Positions 1 through 12,800 of a stretch of DNA of 64,000 bases are shown here, one piece after another; the first letter of the stretch is position 1, and each line of letters begins with the position of its first letter. A model generated the notes under the pieces. It was not told where the DNA came from. It saw only the letters and a program-made list of their open reading frames with translations, and did not search any database. Source of the DNA: Datnioides undecimradiatus. Its lineage: Eukaryota; Chordata; Actinopteri; Lobotiformes; Datnioididae. Made by a program: the position numbers and the translations under genes. The DNA lies in assembly GCA_008933995.1 (NCBI GenBank), contig WARS01000054.1:1240001-1304000 (forward strand). Reading direction: 5' to 3'.

Positions 1-2723
1 TTTTATGATTAATCAACAATGTTTTGTTTTCTGGGCCCTTTGGGGCAAGGCTAAGTATGTCACACCAATTTGATGTGTTCTTTAAGAGTCAGCAAACTCT
101 GTTTTGGTCTCCACCAACTCCTGAGATTTGGCTCTATCTTAAATCCTCCACTTTGTTTTACCTAACTATCAGAAATCACTGCCAGAGAAATCTACCTACC
201 AGTTCCTTCACCTAGTTGTAAGGTCCAAACTTATCACCTGATCATCATCTGTACTAGCAGTTCTATTTTATCATAAATGTAAGGAAGCAACACCTTTAAT
301 ATCAGCAGGCCAGGCAGTATAGAAGAGATGGTATGCGGGAGGTATAATGAAATAGAAGGTGATCTCCTGCTGTGATCACTGTAATAAATGATCCAGCATT
401 AAAGTTAGAGAGGTTAGAGGGAGATGTTGCATACAAGAGAATTGAAGGAAATAATAAGAGTTCATTTAGAATACAAGGGAAATGAATAGGCCACTTTCCG
501 GTTTCCCTTTTGGGATACGATTAGAGAATAGAAAGCAGCTCACCCATAAAAGAATGAACATCTCAAGAAATCCCTTGGCATGACTGTTCGTTTGATTGTT
601 CTTTGGAGAAGCTGTGGTAACATTGTGTTGTAGATCCCTTTTAAAAGCAAAGTACAGAAAGTTAGTCTTGCATCCCCAATCAGCATTAGCCAGCTTCCCT
701 AGAACAATGCAAGAGAACAAGGAGCACATTTTAAATCAATGCTTTTTGACTAATTTCTAAAAAGCTAAAAGAACATCTGCTCTGAAATATTCTCCCACTG
801 AAACCCTCAGCAGGGATCAATGGATACACCTGGATGCGCAGCACACTTCAGTGAGCTACGTTCCCTGCTGATTGTGTGTTTGTTTGTCCTTGAATGAATG
901 AGAGCATTTGCTCATTAGCCGGGTGTGGTTTCCTGCATATCCACAGTGGAAATGAGCTCCTAACGGTAGCACTTTACTGAGAGTGCTGTGATGGCCAAGA
1001 TAGCAGACCCTCATGGAGCTATGCATTCAAGAGACAGTCAGTGTATGGGCATGGCTCTGTTTGCTATTTATAACATAGCCAATTAAGTCAACAGTCAGAA
1101 GAGAAATAGCAGAATAATTTCCCTCACTATAAGGGGCTGCAGCATGTGAAGGGTAAAGTTGTTGTATGAGTTGATTATCAAACACTTCTTTATTCTTTAA
1201 TTAGCTTAACATATGACTGTGAGGAAGACATATACATTATGTAGCCTAAACAGAGACATTGTTTGCCTAGAATAAAACTTCAACTGAGTCTCTGCCATAT
1301 ACCCGCCTATGTTTCACAAACCTTTAAGGATAAGTCAGGATCATTACTACTACTTGTAGCTGTCATTAATGGTACCTGCTCTCTAAATAGGCAGGTACCT
1401 GCATGGTTTTAGTCAAGACTTCTTTAGTTCACCATGATGAATTTATGGTCCATGGGTTTGGGTTGGTGGCCATCTTGAACTCCTGAATCATGTCAATGGT
1501 ATTAAAGTTATATATAACATACAAAGATGCACCTTTTCATATAACTTTGATGCCTTTTACATGGCACAACCAGTCTTTATTGGCGAAACACATGCAAATA
1601 ACAATAGACCTTTTGAAATGTAATTTTGCAATCATATATCAATTGCGGTTGGTAAATGGATGGCAATTACTCCAGGTGACAGAGGTGATAATAGAAGTCC
1701 ATCTCATCATTAACACTGATGACAGTAGCTCCCGCTGACACCTTGTCCTTCAAGGCATTGAATGTACCAAAGATCAGAAGAAACCCTGTTTTCCACTATG
1801 CTCTGTGCAACATTATCTACGGATGTCTGAACTTATCTTATTTCTTTCTAACTACACATAGACAATAGCATTTTGCCATTTTCAAATTAGTAGTTTTCAA
1901 CCAAAACTGATTTAAGTTAAGTCAGATCATACAAGGACATTTATTTGTTTCCACACGGCTTGCTGTAGAGACAATACAAGTCCTATTTCACTTCTTAAAC
2001 CCCCAGCACCCCTCGCACCTGGGAACACATGCTGAGATGAGAAATCAGTGGAGTATTAAGCAAGGTCAGGTCCTAGAAACTTGAAGCCATCACTGAGAGT
2101 TTGGTGTTGAGGCCTATACCTCCCAGCTCTGGTTAGCTACCAGGTGACCTGCTCTGACCTGTGTGGGTACAGCCAGTTGCTGCTGACCACTGCTTGAACT
2201 AAAACATGGATGAAAAACTGATGATTTGTTTTTGAGTTTCCAGAGCAGACATAAAAGACATTGAGATATCAACGTGGTGATGCAGCTTCCAGGTTTATCC
2301 CAGAACCACTGTTTTAGTCTTTGAAACATAGCAAGTTTCTGTTTGCAGCATTAGCATCACAGCTAAAATTGCTCTATCAAGCTGTCCACTGAGGTAAGTA
2401 AAGAACTAAAACACAAAATAAGACCTTTGTTTCACTACTTAAAGTTAAAGGATAATAATCAGGGTTTTTGTTTGAGTTTGGAATTAAATGTCCCAAAACT
2501 TTCTAAAATCTAATGATAATGAACCAGAGGTCATTGTGTCAGGTATATGACCACAACACCCCTGTGCTAACCAACTTACACGAGCAGCACATTGTATTCC
2601 ATGTTTCGATGTTGGTTTTCAAATTCTAATGATCACTTTAGATCACCTGAATTGCCATTGACTTCCTATATGCTGAGTTTCCCTCAGAGGATGAGTATTC
2701 ATACATTTTGGCTATTGACCAAA
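1..2723. other. intergenic, no supported gene
   Basis: AT-rich sequence with only short open frames on both strands. None has recognisable protein motifs, splice-linked partners or homology that I can recall. No clear repeat family was seen. Confidence 0.6.
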
Positions 2724-3030
2724 AGAGACCAGGCCTTTGCTGCTATGCATTGTGGAACACACTGCCTACTGAGATCAGACAGGCTACATCATTAGCTTTT
2801 AAATCTCTTCTTAAAACATTCTTTTATAGGAAATGTTTATGAATATTTAATATGTTGTTGGGTTTTTTTCATTGCACTCTCACCATTTTACATTTTCATT
2901 TAACTTTAATTCATCCCACAGTGTTTCATGGTAGATTGTTTTTATTTGCTCTTGTTTTTATCTGCTGCAATCGTCCTTTTTTTCTGGACTTTGTTAAGAA
3001 ATCTGCTGGAAATAAGCTTTATTATTGCGT
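2724..3030 (+). mobile_element. 3' end of a non-LTR (LINE) retrotransposon
   Basis: The + strand encodes WNTLPTEIRQATSLAFKSLL followed by KTFFYRKCL and a stop. This is the typical C-terminal end of fish LINE ORF2 proteins. The preceding residues (QAFAAMHC) continue the same alignment in another frame, so one frameshift lies near 2751. The downstream 3' UTR-like stretch ends near 3023 in GGAAATAAGCTTTATTATTG, like the LINE tails that end in AATAAA-TTTATTATT. A strongly 5'-truncated, decayed copy. Confidence 0.55.
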
Positions 3031-5373
3031 GCTATTACACGGTGTATGTTAAGACATAATGTATGTATCAGTGTATTTGGTCATTTGGGCATACCAGACT
3101 TTAGATTCAACTAACTGATGGTTTTCATGGTCAGTGGGAGCTGGTTTTTGGGGTCCAGGTCTAAGTTTTCAACCAGCCGCATTTGTGCACAAATACAATA
3201 TATGCACAAATACGGATGTTTATAGCAGGCAGTAGTTTGGGTTATATTTTTAGACTTTCTTCTTGGTGTTCTCCTCCAGATTACCTTGGCATATCAGATT
3301 CTTTTCAGTGGTATTGCCAGATTTGTCCGCATTAAGACCTAAGAGTACAATTTTAATATTACTGCAAGGATTAAGAGTCAAAACTGTCCAAAACAGAAAC
3401 AGGTCTAATTACTCTAACATATATTTTAAGGAAGAAATACAAACCAAAACAAAGTCAGGTTAATGAATGCAAGTTAGCGTTCTCTAAAGGCGGGAGAAAA
3501 AAGCTCTCCATCCCCCAATTAGACGTCAAATTTTGGAAGCGACATTCCCCTCCAAAGAATGAGCTTTGTCTCACACAGCGTGTTTTGTGGCTTGCAGAAG
3601 TGCTGAAAAGGTCAACCACTAAAGCTCTGGACTGCGTGCTGCTGTTCATGGCTGTTGCTGCCTTTGTGTGTTGTGATCTTACCGTTACATTCCTTCACCT
3701 GTACATCTCGCTCTAGTCCCTATAGCAACTGATGTCCTTCATCACAGCAGGGACAGTGGACAGCTTTGTTCGTCAGAGCCTGTCCACTGCAGAACACAAA
3801 TACCACTCATTAGAAAAAACTTACAATCTTACAATTTCTAAATGTGTTTCAGTGATTAGACATCACTTTCAACAGCACTACTTGCTCTCAGGACACTGCA
3901 CCACTGCACCCTGCTTAAGGTTTCTAATATTAATAGCGATATGGCATAATTCTGCCCGCTCCTAATGCATGTCCAATGTCTCTTGCGCTTTTATGGCCCT
4001 TCTCTCTCTGATGAGCCCGCGACTGGAGGTGTTGCATGTCACGTTTGGGGAAATGGAGGGCATGGATGGAGAAAGCAAAGGAGGGATACAGAGTGATGCA
4101 TGGTAACATCGCTTAGGAATCCTGCACAAAGAAATGGAGACAGAAATAGATGTGATGGGAAATTCCTCGATTGCAAAAATAATAAAATGTGCATGCCACC
4201 CTATTTTTTGATGCAATTTTACCTTTATGCAACTGCTAAAGCCTCCGCACAGTTAAAACAAATTACACCCTCGTGTATTCCTGGCATCATCCCAGAATTC
4301 CCTGTGATTTTAGCACCACTGAGGTAAGAGTTTTCTCGTCTCGCCAGTGGCCCCAGTGAGGGAGAAAAATCCTCATTGATGTGTGAAATGGCAAGGATCG
4401 CATGAGGCAGGCCACAAGTATGCAAATACCTGGTCAGTACAATGGCGTAGTGATTAATGACTTTTGAATGTGCGTTATAGGTCATTTTATTTCAGCACCA
4501 CAGACAGCTCCGGAGGCAGCAAATCCCAAAGCTGTTAATGAAGTGTAGTCTTTGCCCAGAGTGGGGCCTTGCAGGCAGGGTTTTCTCCTTGACTTTGAAC
4601 ACATGACGCCTCATTTTGGAGACAACGAGCTTTTGAGTCATGAAGTGAAGTGACGCAGGCTGACAAATCACTCAGCCCGTTTCATTATTTAGTCTGACAT
4701 ATTAACTGATGATTGCGCGGAAATATTATACCACAGTGACAAATGATCCCAGCGGTGGTTTTCTTTTTAAGAAAAGCACGAAATGAAACAGAAACAAGGT
4801 TCATGCATTGTCTCTCCCCTGCCTGCTGTAAACCTGTCTGAGAACGTGTTTGCTGTCTTTCTGATTCAGTTGAAATCCCTTGGACACTAATTATTGTGAT
4901 AATGAGCCCATTGTACTCATTTTAGCACGTACTGTTCAAAGGTACCAGTGCATTTCTCGGAATCTTTTCTTTAAATTTGCATGCATTCATTTTTGACCAC
5001 TTGCGAAACAGCACTGACTTACCGTCGCCTCAGCAAACAGTTGCTAATTTTCCAATCCAACCGACACAGCAGAGAAACATTAATATTCATATAGAGTCAG
5101 ACATCTTTACACCCGATGAATACAAGTCCAGTGTTCACTCTCTGTCTGGCTCTGCTTTGGTCTCATCTCCAGAGGGAAATATCTGTCCTGTAGCTGCTGG
5201 ATGCTGGTGTCTAACTGGATCTGTCTGCTGTTTTGTGCAAGTCATGTATGGTGGGTTTGCAGTGGCTTTGCAAGGACAACACTTAACACTGTCAAAACAC
5301 GGAAATGAAATGCAAATGCCCAAAAATCTTAGCATAGATACATTAAATTAACGGTTCAACACAATCATTCACG
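3031..5373. other. intergenic, no supported gene
   Basis: Non-coding sequence between the two LINE fragments. Open frames are short and unlinked. No repeat family or conserved motif could be named. Confidence 0.6.
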
Positions 5374-5664
5374 ACATTCCGGCCCCAGACTGTGAGACTT
5401 GGCCCCCACCTCTCTTCCACTCGCACGCTGAGCACCGGATCCCCACAGGGCTGTGTGTTGAGCCCCCTCCTGTACTGTCTCTATACCCATGACTGTAGCC
5501 CGGCCAACGACAGCAACCTCATTGTGAAGTTCGCTGATGACACAACAGTGGTCGGACTCATTTCAAAGGGAGACAAAGCAGCCTACAGGGAGGAGGTCCT
5601 GAAGTTGGCAGTCTGGTGTTCAGAGAATAACCTAGCTCTGAACACCAAGAAAACCAAGTGTTTT
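5374..5664 (+). mobile_element. LINE reverse transcriptase fragment (CR1/L2/Rex1-like)
   Basis: An open frame encodes RPQTVRLGPHLSS, then TGSPQGCVLSPLLYCLYTHD, then the catalytic FADDTTVVGLIS, then WCSENNLALNTKKTK. These are the core blocks of a non-LTR reverse transcriptase, including the two catalytic Asp of the ADD motif. The match stops abruptly after TKKTK, where a TE-unrelated sequence begins, and nothing recognisable as the same element lies upstream of 5374. About 290 bases survive without a stop, so the insertion is not very old. It is not functional. Confidence 0.85.
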
Positions 5665-6964
5665 AAATTGAATTTTTGCTTGTTACAGTCTACACAAATC
5701 CAGGCAGAGACAGAACCTCTGGATTCAATGCCCTAGAGGAAAACAGACTAACTAAATTCTCCTGTAGATAATGCTTCATAGTCAATATTCTAGTTCTGTT
5801 ATCTTTCAGAGTTATCCCCAAAGAAGTGTAGCCACCTCCCCTCATCCTTATCGATAGAAAAGAGCAGTGGGAGTTAATCACAACAGTAACGCTGTGCGCC
5901 GTATTAAAGGTGGTGATAGACTTGTAACTTTTATTCATGTCTCAGGACCTTACACGAGTACCAAAAGCAGAATGAATAAAATAGAATAAAACTGTATTTT
6001 CCAATATTTTAACTGTGAAATGAAGCAAAGGTGTTTTCCACATTAACATGCTTTAAACACATGTGATGTTCCTGCATGTAATTAGTTATGGCCTTGTTAT
6101 GTTTGCTCCAGTTCCAGTTCACAAATTATCTCCTAACTATCAAATGCAAATGCAGAAGAGGCTGATGTGCTTCGAAACAGAAAGAATGGAAAGGCTGACG
6201 TTTCCCGACAATGGGAAGGCCACGGTGAAGTAACAATGCATTTTAGTGGAATTAAAACCTAATTAATTTCTATACCTGGGGTCGACTTGGCATTCACCTT
6301 GGCTTGTTGCACCAGGGAGCGTCCTGGTAATTAAATTTTTAAAAAGTGGGACCACGGGAAGCCAGACCACCCACAGAGAGAGAGAGAGATAGAGAGAGGG
6401 AGAGACAAACGGAGGCAGAGATCGAGGAAAGGAATAGAGAGAGAAGGTCATAGAGCAGTTGTGAAACAATGGCAAGAGCAAGGAAACATCGGTTTGTAGA
6501 ATAGTATGAGTACACGAGAGCAGTCAGGTGAGAATAGATACAAGGCCTTGCAGCTTTGAGAGGCTGAGCTTTGGCCGACATGCTAACAATGTCCTCCTCA
6601 TGTTTAGCAGGTGTAATGTTCAGCATGTTCAGCAACATTTGATGAGAAGCACTTTAAACAAAATCATGGTGGCACTAGAGGGAAACTTAGCTGCTTATGG
6701 CGACTGCAAGGCTACAGGCAGCAGCCAGTCGGCACTTTCAGTTGGACTTTAAGGACCGGGGAATGTGATGCAGTGGACATGTCTTTTCACTTTCTGTCCT
6801 CCATCTACAGGCTCACCTGTCTCCAGGCGGAAGCTGTCCACACCGGCTGGTATCATCTGCCAACACAAAGACTGGTAGGAAAGGTCAGTGACGGTGTAAG
6901 CTTCCCACAGGTGATGGGAAGCTGACATGATTCACTCAATCACTCAAATACGCGAGCAGACAGC
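5665..6964. other. intergenic, includes a GA-rich tract
   Basis: No gene is supported. A purine-rich GAGA tract at about 6379-6443 makes artefactual Ser/Leu-rich frames on the minus strand. Confidence 0.6.

Positions 6965-6993
<29 letters not shown>
6965..6993. repeat. CA microsatellite
   Basis: A pure CA run of about 14 units, followed by several hundred bases of imperfect CA-rich sequence to about 7343. The imperfect flank suggests an old, eroding array. The long open frame across it (6927-7553) is a product of the repeat and not a gene. Confidence 0.95.
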
Positions 6994-6996
<3 letters not shown>

Positions 6997-7482
6997 AACC
7001 ACATTCAATTACACACACATACACATTAATACACAGGTGCAACATACATTTAACAGACAGATGTAAAGTTAATGTAAAGACGTGCAGGCTAAGCCTGTAC
7101 CATGACAGGTTAACACATTCACAAAAGCACATTATCACAATTGATCACGTCCATGTTGATTACATACGTGCACACAGCGATACACAAACACACACACTGC
7201 GCTACACTCAGCAGAAAAACATACACTCACACAGTAAATATGAGCAAACAGGCAAACATACTGTAAACATACTCATGAATACAGAATCAAGCACAAACCT
7301 ACAAACACGCAAACAGACACACACAGACACAAACACACACACAACGCTCGTGGGATTACTCCTGTCACTCGTGGACCTGAACTCAGTCGGATGTCTTGCT
7401 GAGACTCTATGGATATTTTATAGGTCTCCTCCACAAATATGTACTGAATCTTTCATGAGGTTACATCTCATTGTGTGTGTGA

Positions 7483-7486
<4 letters not shown>

Positions 7487-7530
<44 letters not shown>
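7487..7530. repeat. TG microsatellite
   Basis: A pure TG run of 22 units. It lies about 0.5 kb after the CA array of the opposite register, so the two arrays form inverted repeats of CA and TG. Confidence 0.95.
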
Positions 7531-7532
<2 letters not shown>

Positions 7533-8680
7533 AGAAGATTGCAAAGTGGTTAAGGGTAATCTGATCACCTGAAACAAGATTAGACCCAGGTAACAACTGC
7601 TTGAAAAGTGTTGTGGTATCGATATTGTGCAGCAGCGACAATGCAGCCTTTGATTGTGCATGATGCTTTAAACATTACACCCAGTTACACTGTACTGGGA
7701 CTGATCGTGCAGTGTTTGTCTTTCGAGATGATGCTTCTCTCAGGTTGGGGCAATCAGAGTATATATATATATTCTTGTCTCAATTTGGATTTGACAGACT
7801 ACAGGCTGGACCAATCACAGCTTTGTGTCTTTCAGGAGCACACACTTAAGTGGAAAGTATGCATGTTTTGACAGTTTCTGTAATGAAAATGTATTCGCTG
7901 CTGTCCAAAATATATTGACACGTTTAGGATGCAAGCCAAAAAGGTCAGAAACCCCAACAGCAACCTGGTTTCTCGCTGTACCCTCTTACTTTCCAGCTGC
8001 ATTATCATTACCGCTGCACCCCACAGAGGGTTCAGCAGGAGGCTTTAATTACGGACCACAGGTGAAGCGTTGGTGGAGGGGTTAGAGAGGTCTGCCATGG
8101 GGACTTCAGGCAAGCTACTATTAGACTGTGGCATGTTTTTATAGCTAATAGTATTCCAGATGTGATGTGGCGCCATCTCTTGGTTGAAATGCTGTATAAC
8201 TGCAGAGGCCCAACAAAACCTAAAATGCTAAAGATCTCAACAGAAGATGCCAAGAAGCCAGTTATGTTTTACTCTGTTAGCGTGTTAGTGTCTTATCCCA
8301 TATTATCACAGTCTTGTTCACACGCAGTCGCTACCTCAAGCGAGGCCCTGTGTTAAATATACGCCACATCTAGTGCTGTGTCGAAAGCTGACGACCAGAT
8401 GTTGTCTGTCATAACAAAAAACCCAGGAAACAGTTCCAGGTGGCTCTAAAAAGCACCAGATGGAGATAAAAGTCGTCAACCAACAACGGCAAACCAGGAA
8501 TCATCTATAATGGCAGTGAAGACTCTTGGAACTAAATCAGTCAGAATATCTGGATCACTGGGAAGGGTAACGGGGCCAAAAACCACACTGCTAAAGATCT
8601 CACAACTTGGATTATTAAAGTCAAATATCTGCTGATTTTGTATTGTATTCTACCTTGTTAAGCCCTCAGTGTCCTCAGCC
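7531..8680. other. intergenic, no supported gene
   Basis: Only short open frames, with no motif recognised. An AT run (TATATATATAT) at about 7760-7770 has no nearby gene start. Confidence 0.55.
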
Positions 8681-8934
8681 CGGGGTGGCTGTGGCTCAGA
8701 GGTCAACCACCTGTCAGAAGGTTAGAGGTTTGATCTCCAGCTCCTCCACGCCAAGGTGTCCTTGGGCAGGACACTGAACCCCAAATTGCTCCCGATGTTG
8801 CATCACCGGTGTGACTTTAAAACGCCTCAGTTTCCTTAATTTCATTATGGGTGAATGCCTACTTGTAGCATAGCACGCTTGTAGCTCTTTAAGTGGTCAG
8901 ACGACTAGAATAGCGCTATATAAGTACAGTCCAT
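8681..8934 (+). mobile_element. tRNA-derived SINE, teleost type
   Basis: The 5' part resembles a tRNA promoter: an A-box-like GTGGCTGTGGCTCAGAGGT and a diverged B-box-like GGTTTGATCTCC. The body CACTGAACCCCAAATTGCTC and the end AGCGCTATATAAGTACAGTC are hallmarks of a SINE-like repeat common in fish genomes. The TGTGTGAATG stretches normally found in the middle are shortened. About 250 bases; the copy is diverged and not expected to be mobile. Confidence 0.75.
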
Positions 8935-9896
8935 TGCTAGAATAACCATTGTTTTGGTAGGTTATGATATTAGATAATAACACACCTTTTACTTCACAGT
9001 CTAGAATTAGGAGCAAATAAATTACAAGGCATGTGTGTAATATTTGTTTTCTAGCTGTGTAATACAGTGTCTAATAGGAAACCTGTTTCCTCCCGGTGGA
9101 AACACCCTTTGCACCTTACAAGATAGCAAAATGCTTAATAGCGTTGATGACTGAATGGGTTTTGTGAGTGAATGAAGGGTCTTTCTTCAGGGTCAGACAC
9201 ACAGGTGATGTGGAGCTGATCCTGTTACTGCACACCCAGTTAACAGCTTTTATTGAACAGCTTCTGCTCTGCGTGAGAACTGAAGACGTGTCAGCGGGCC
9301 ATCTGGAGAGTATTACAATAATAAACTGCAGGATTGACCAATAGGATCTAAACTGTCTTGGTTGTTTCTAACTCTCCGAGTCTCTCCCACCCCCTCCCCC
9401 CTTTTCCTTTGGTTTTCCCTCTCATACCTCAGATGCACAAACTCCAGAGTGGCGGAAGGGTGGGAGAGAGGCAGAGACAGAGAGTGGGAGAGAGAGGGGC
9501 TGGGAGGGACTGTGGTGGGTGAGGTTCACTTGGATCCAAATCCATTAGAGACACGAGACAGAAAGTTCTGGGGCTTCGACTCTAACAGGACTAAAAGGCT
9601 TAAACACGGGAGGAAAAGAGAATATTCAGCCAAGATCATCAAGGATTACTTTGAACACAGCAAGGCTGTTGTCAGCTGTCTTGCAGGAGACATATGGACT
9701 GAACTTTTTTTTCCCTTTCTTTGACTTATTTTCAATGTGGAAGGCTGTTTCAGCGGGTTGTACTCTGCAGGAGAGCTTGAGAAATACAGGAAAAGGTCTC
9801 ATTATCACCGACAAGTCATTTCAGTCGCAGACGTAGTGCAGTTGTTACAGCAGCAGCAGTCGTTTCAGTGCTGAGTTGTTGATAGAAGTGCCAGAA
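8935..9896 (+). promoter_or_regulatory. upstream region and presumed promoter/5' UTR of olfml1
   Basis: A pyrimidine-rich stretch (about 9374-9429) is followed by a purine-rich GAGAG stretch (about 9460-9510). No TATA box, CpG island or CRE is obvious, in contrast to the neighbouring TBC promoter. The transcription start cannot be placed from sequence alone; an upstream non-coding exon is possible. Confidence 0.35.
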
Positions 9897-12800
9897 ATGT
9901 CAGGCAGAGCGCTCGCTGCCCTGCTCCTGTCTCTCTGTCTCAGTGTGGGTTCAGTCCACAGCCAGGGTTCATCCCAGGATGCCTTCATAATCCAGTACCT
10001 GGAGAGGAGACTGGCTCAGATGGAGGTAGGTGTTCTTCTGTTTCACATCAGGTACCTGCACCCTCAGGAGACATCAGAGCACTGTGACCTCAATCCTTGC
10101 AGCTCATACTATTAACTACTGCTTGCAGTACTCATGCATGACCTCACATACACAGTGCAGCCCACTATGTTCTATGCATTGCTCTGTTTATGAACTTTAT
10201 TGCTGTACTGTTTCTAACATCAGAGCTTTAAATAAGCAGAATTTAAAAAATCAGAAAAATACGTTTTTGCCACGCTCTGATCATAGATCATTAGAGCCCT
10301 GCCTGGTAGGCTACTCGCATTAATATTCATGCATAGCATGACATAAGTGGTGGTTAATGTTATGCTAAGATTAATTGAAAAGAAAAGGAGAGTTATAAAA
10401 TCAGAGAACTGACCCAGTAATGTTAGCTAACATTACACACCACTGCTTCCTTGAGTGTGTAAACTGAGCAGTGGATGAGTATGTTATTCTAGTTTCAGAT
10501 GTGCTGAACTGCAGCCACGGACGATAATGCAATGTGTAGAGGGATTCTGGGATTGGTTAACAGTGGCATTTAGGTTGCTTAAGTTTGTGAACATTAGCTA
10601 ATGTTATAACCACCTTATGTGCTGTTCATGCAAGACAGCAAGTAGCCTGCAGCAAGTAGGGCTAAAGCAGTAATTGTTAAGTGATATGAGCAAGGGTATG
10701 TTATCTTTCAGGGGAAGAATGTATTTATTTTTTAAAAGTTACACAGTCGTGCTTAACACACTGTTCTCTGTGACATCAGGAGCGTCTGAATCAGTGTGAG
10801 CAAAACACAATGGCTGCCACTCAGAAGACCTATGACCTCTCCTCTGAAATCAGGGGCTATCTGTCCACCGTCACTGTTCTGAGGTAGGCCCCTCTGCAAA
10901 AATACTTCCGCCCTGAATGAACAAGAGAAGCAAGAACTCATTATTGTGACTGAAATGAAGGAACTGCAGAACTACAGAAGTGTTTCTCTCCATAGATCAG
11001 AGGTGAAGAGCCAGGTGGACAGCATCTCTGTGAGAGTAGACCGGATGGAGAGAGAAATGGAATATCTTGAAAACAAGATTCCTACCCAGGCTGACATCGA
11101 AATGGAGGAGGCGCTGCTGGAACAACAGATAAAGGCTGCAGAGCTGGACCAGCTGAAAAAGAAATCAAAGATCAAAGTGGAGAAAGGTAGGAAGTGCACA
11201 TCGACAGTGCATTGTGTGTGTGTGTGTGTGTGGGTGCGTGTGTGGCAGTGATAATAATTATAGCATTTATGCTGTATATCTACTGGGATAAAGTATTAAA
11301 ATAGGAGAAGGAAAAAGAGGAAAAGAGATACAAGATATTGAAATTAAAGCACAGGCATATAGACACCAACATAAACTGCACTGTACAGGATGTTGTGTTA
11401 CAGTTCTTTAAATATCCATTCATCTGCGGCCTTCTCTCCAGGCTGCAACATGGCCCTGAATCAAATCAAGTCTCTTAAGATTGTAAAGAAGACTGGAGAC
11501 ACCTCCGGTTCCTGGTTCAAGGACCCCTCCGAAGGATCAGCTAAGGCCCGTTTTTTTTCTTTCAAAGATGACGTAATTACAGTAATAATGGAGTGTTTAC
11601 AGCAGAGAGACAGCTGTGTTTCTTTCTGGGCAGCAGACTGTGCTTATCTTCCTCGCAGTGTGGGGGCTGATCGCTGACCTTTTTCTCCCAACACATGGTC
11701 TGGATCAGCAACATTCTTTAATAATCATTTGTAAATGCTGGCATTGTGATTTTGCCCCGTGTGGTGGATGATTTTATTGAAATCCATGAATATCCACACT
11801 TAGGGGCATGTTGTTGTGTCAGGCCATCAGGAACAAAACCTAGTCCCTTGTTTCTACTATGAGCAAGGGAGAAGTCTAATGCAAAAGAACCATTGTTACA
11901 TATTGCGTGAATACCACCATTAATTACAATAATTGAAATGAATTATATTTAATGAAAGCGTGGAGCATCAAAGCATGCTGCACAATATAATATTCACTTA
12001 CTTCTCAACTGGTTTCCAGGTCTACCTGCTCAGTGGAATTCGTAACAACTCTCTGCTGGAGTACACTTCCCTTCAAAGCTTCACAGAGAGGATCACCACT
12101 CCACTGCCCAGGGTGGTGGAGTTACCCTTCTACTGGCAGGGGACGGGTCATGTGGTCTACCACGGATTCCTCTACTACCACAAGGCGGACACACCCAACC
12201 AGCTGCTGAAGGTGTGTGACTCAAGTAAAGCAATAGTAGCCTAACAATGTACATGTACACACTCCTAGAGTAGCCATTGAGAGAAGCCATGTTTCACGAC
12301 ACCATCAGGCGATCAAAATGCTATTGCTTATAGACAATTGCTTGACAATGGCAGTGGTAATTTTGTATTAAAATGTTTTATATTACTCAAATCACAAAAA
12401 AGACTAAAAGATGTCATTGGCTACTTTAATGCACTTGAGTTCAGGCAAGTGTGCATGCATGTTGATACACTGTCTGACAGTGACTCATTAAAGCAGCTAA
12501 ACAGAGGCTTCCTTTGCAATAATACACATGTAAACTTATCAATACATGTATATATATTTTTCTTTCTGTTGCCACTCTGGGCTCTGCAAATATTAATGAT
12601 CAGTAGGGTGGTCAAGTTTCACATTCTCACTGCTCTAGCTACTGGGAGCATATACTGACTGCTGATTGCAAATCACCGATTTTACATCAGACCAGTGTTT
12701 AAGTCGAACTGCAGTGGAGCGTTTTGGCTGGAGACTGGCTCCAGATCTGTTCAAAAAGCCTCAGTCATTGGGGAGTTGATTTTTGTCCTATTTCCTGTGC

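Noticed and set aside
6927-7553. 208-codon open frame on the + strand
   Set aside because: It is made of CA and TG repeats (Thr/His and Cys/Val runs) and spans two microsatellites; there is no protein motif.
8681-8760. tRNA gene
   Set aside because: The A- and B-box-like sequences belong to a SINE head. It cannot fold into a proper cloverleaf and continues into SINE body sequence.
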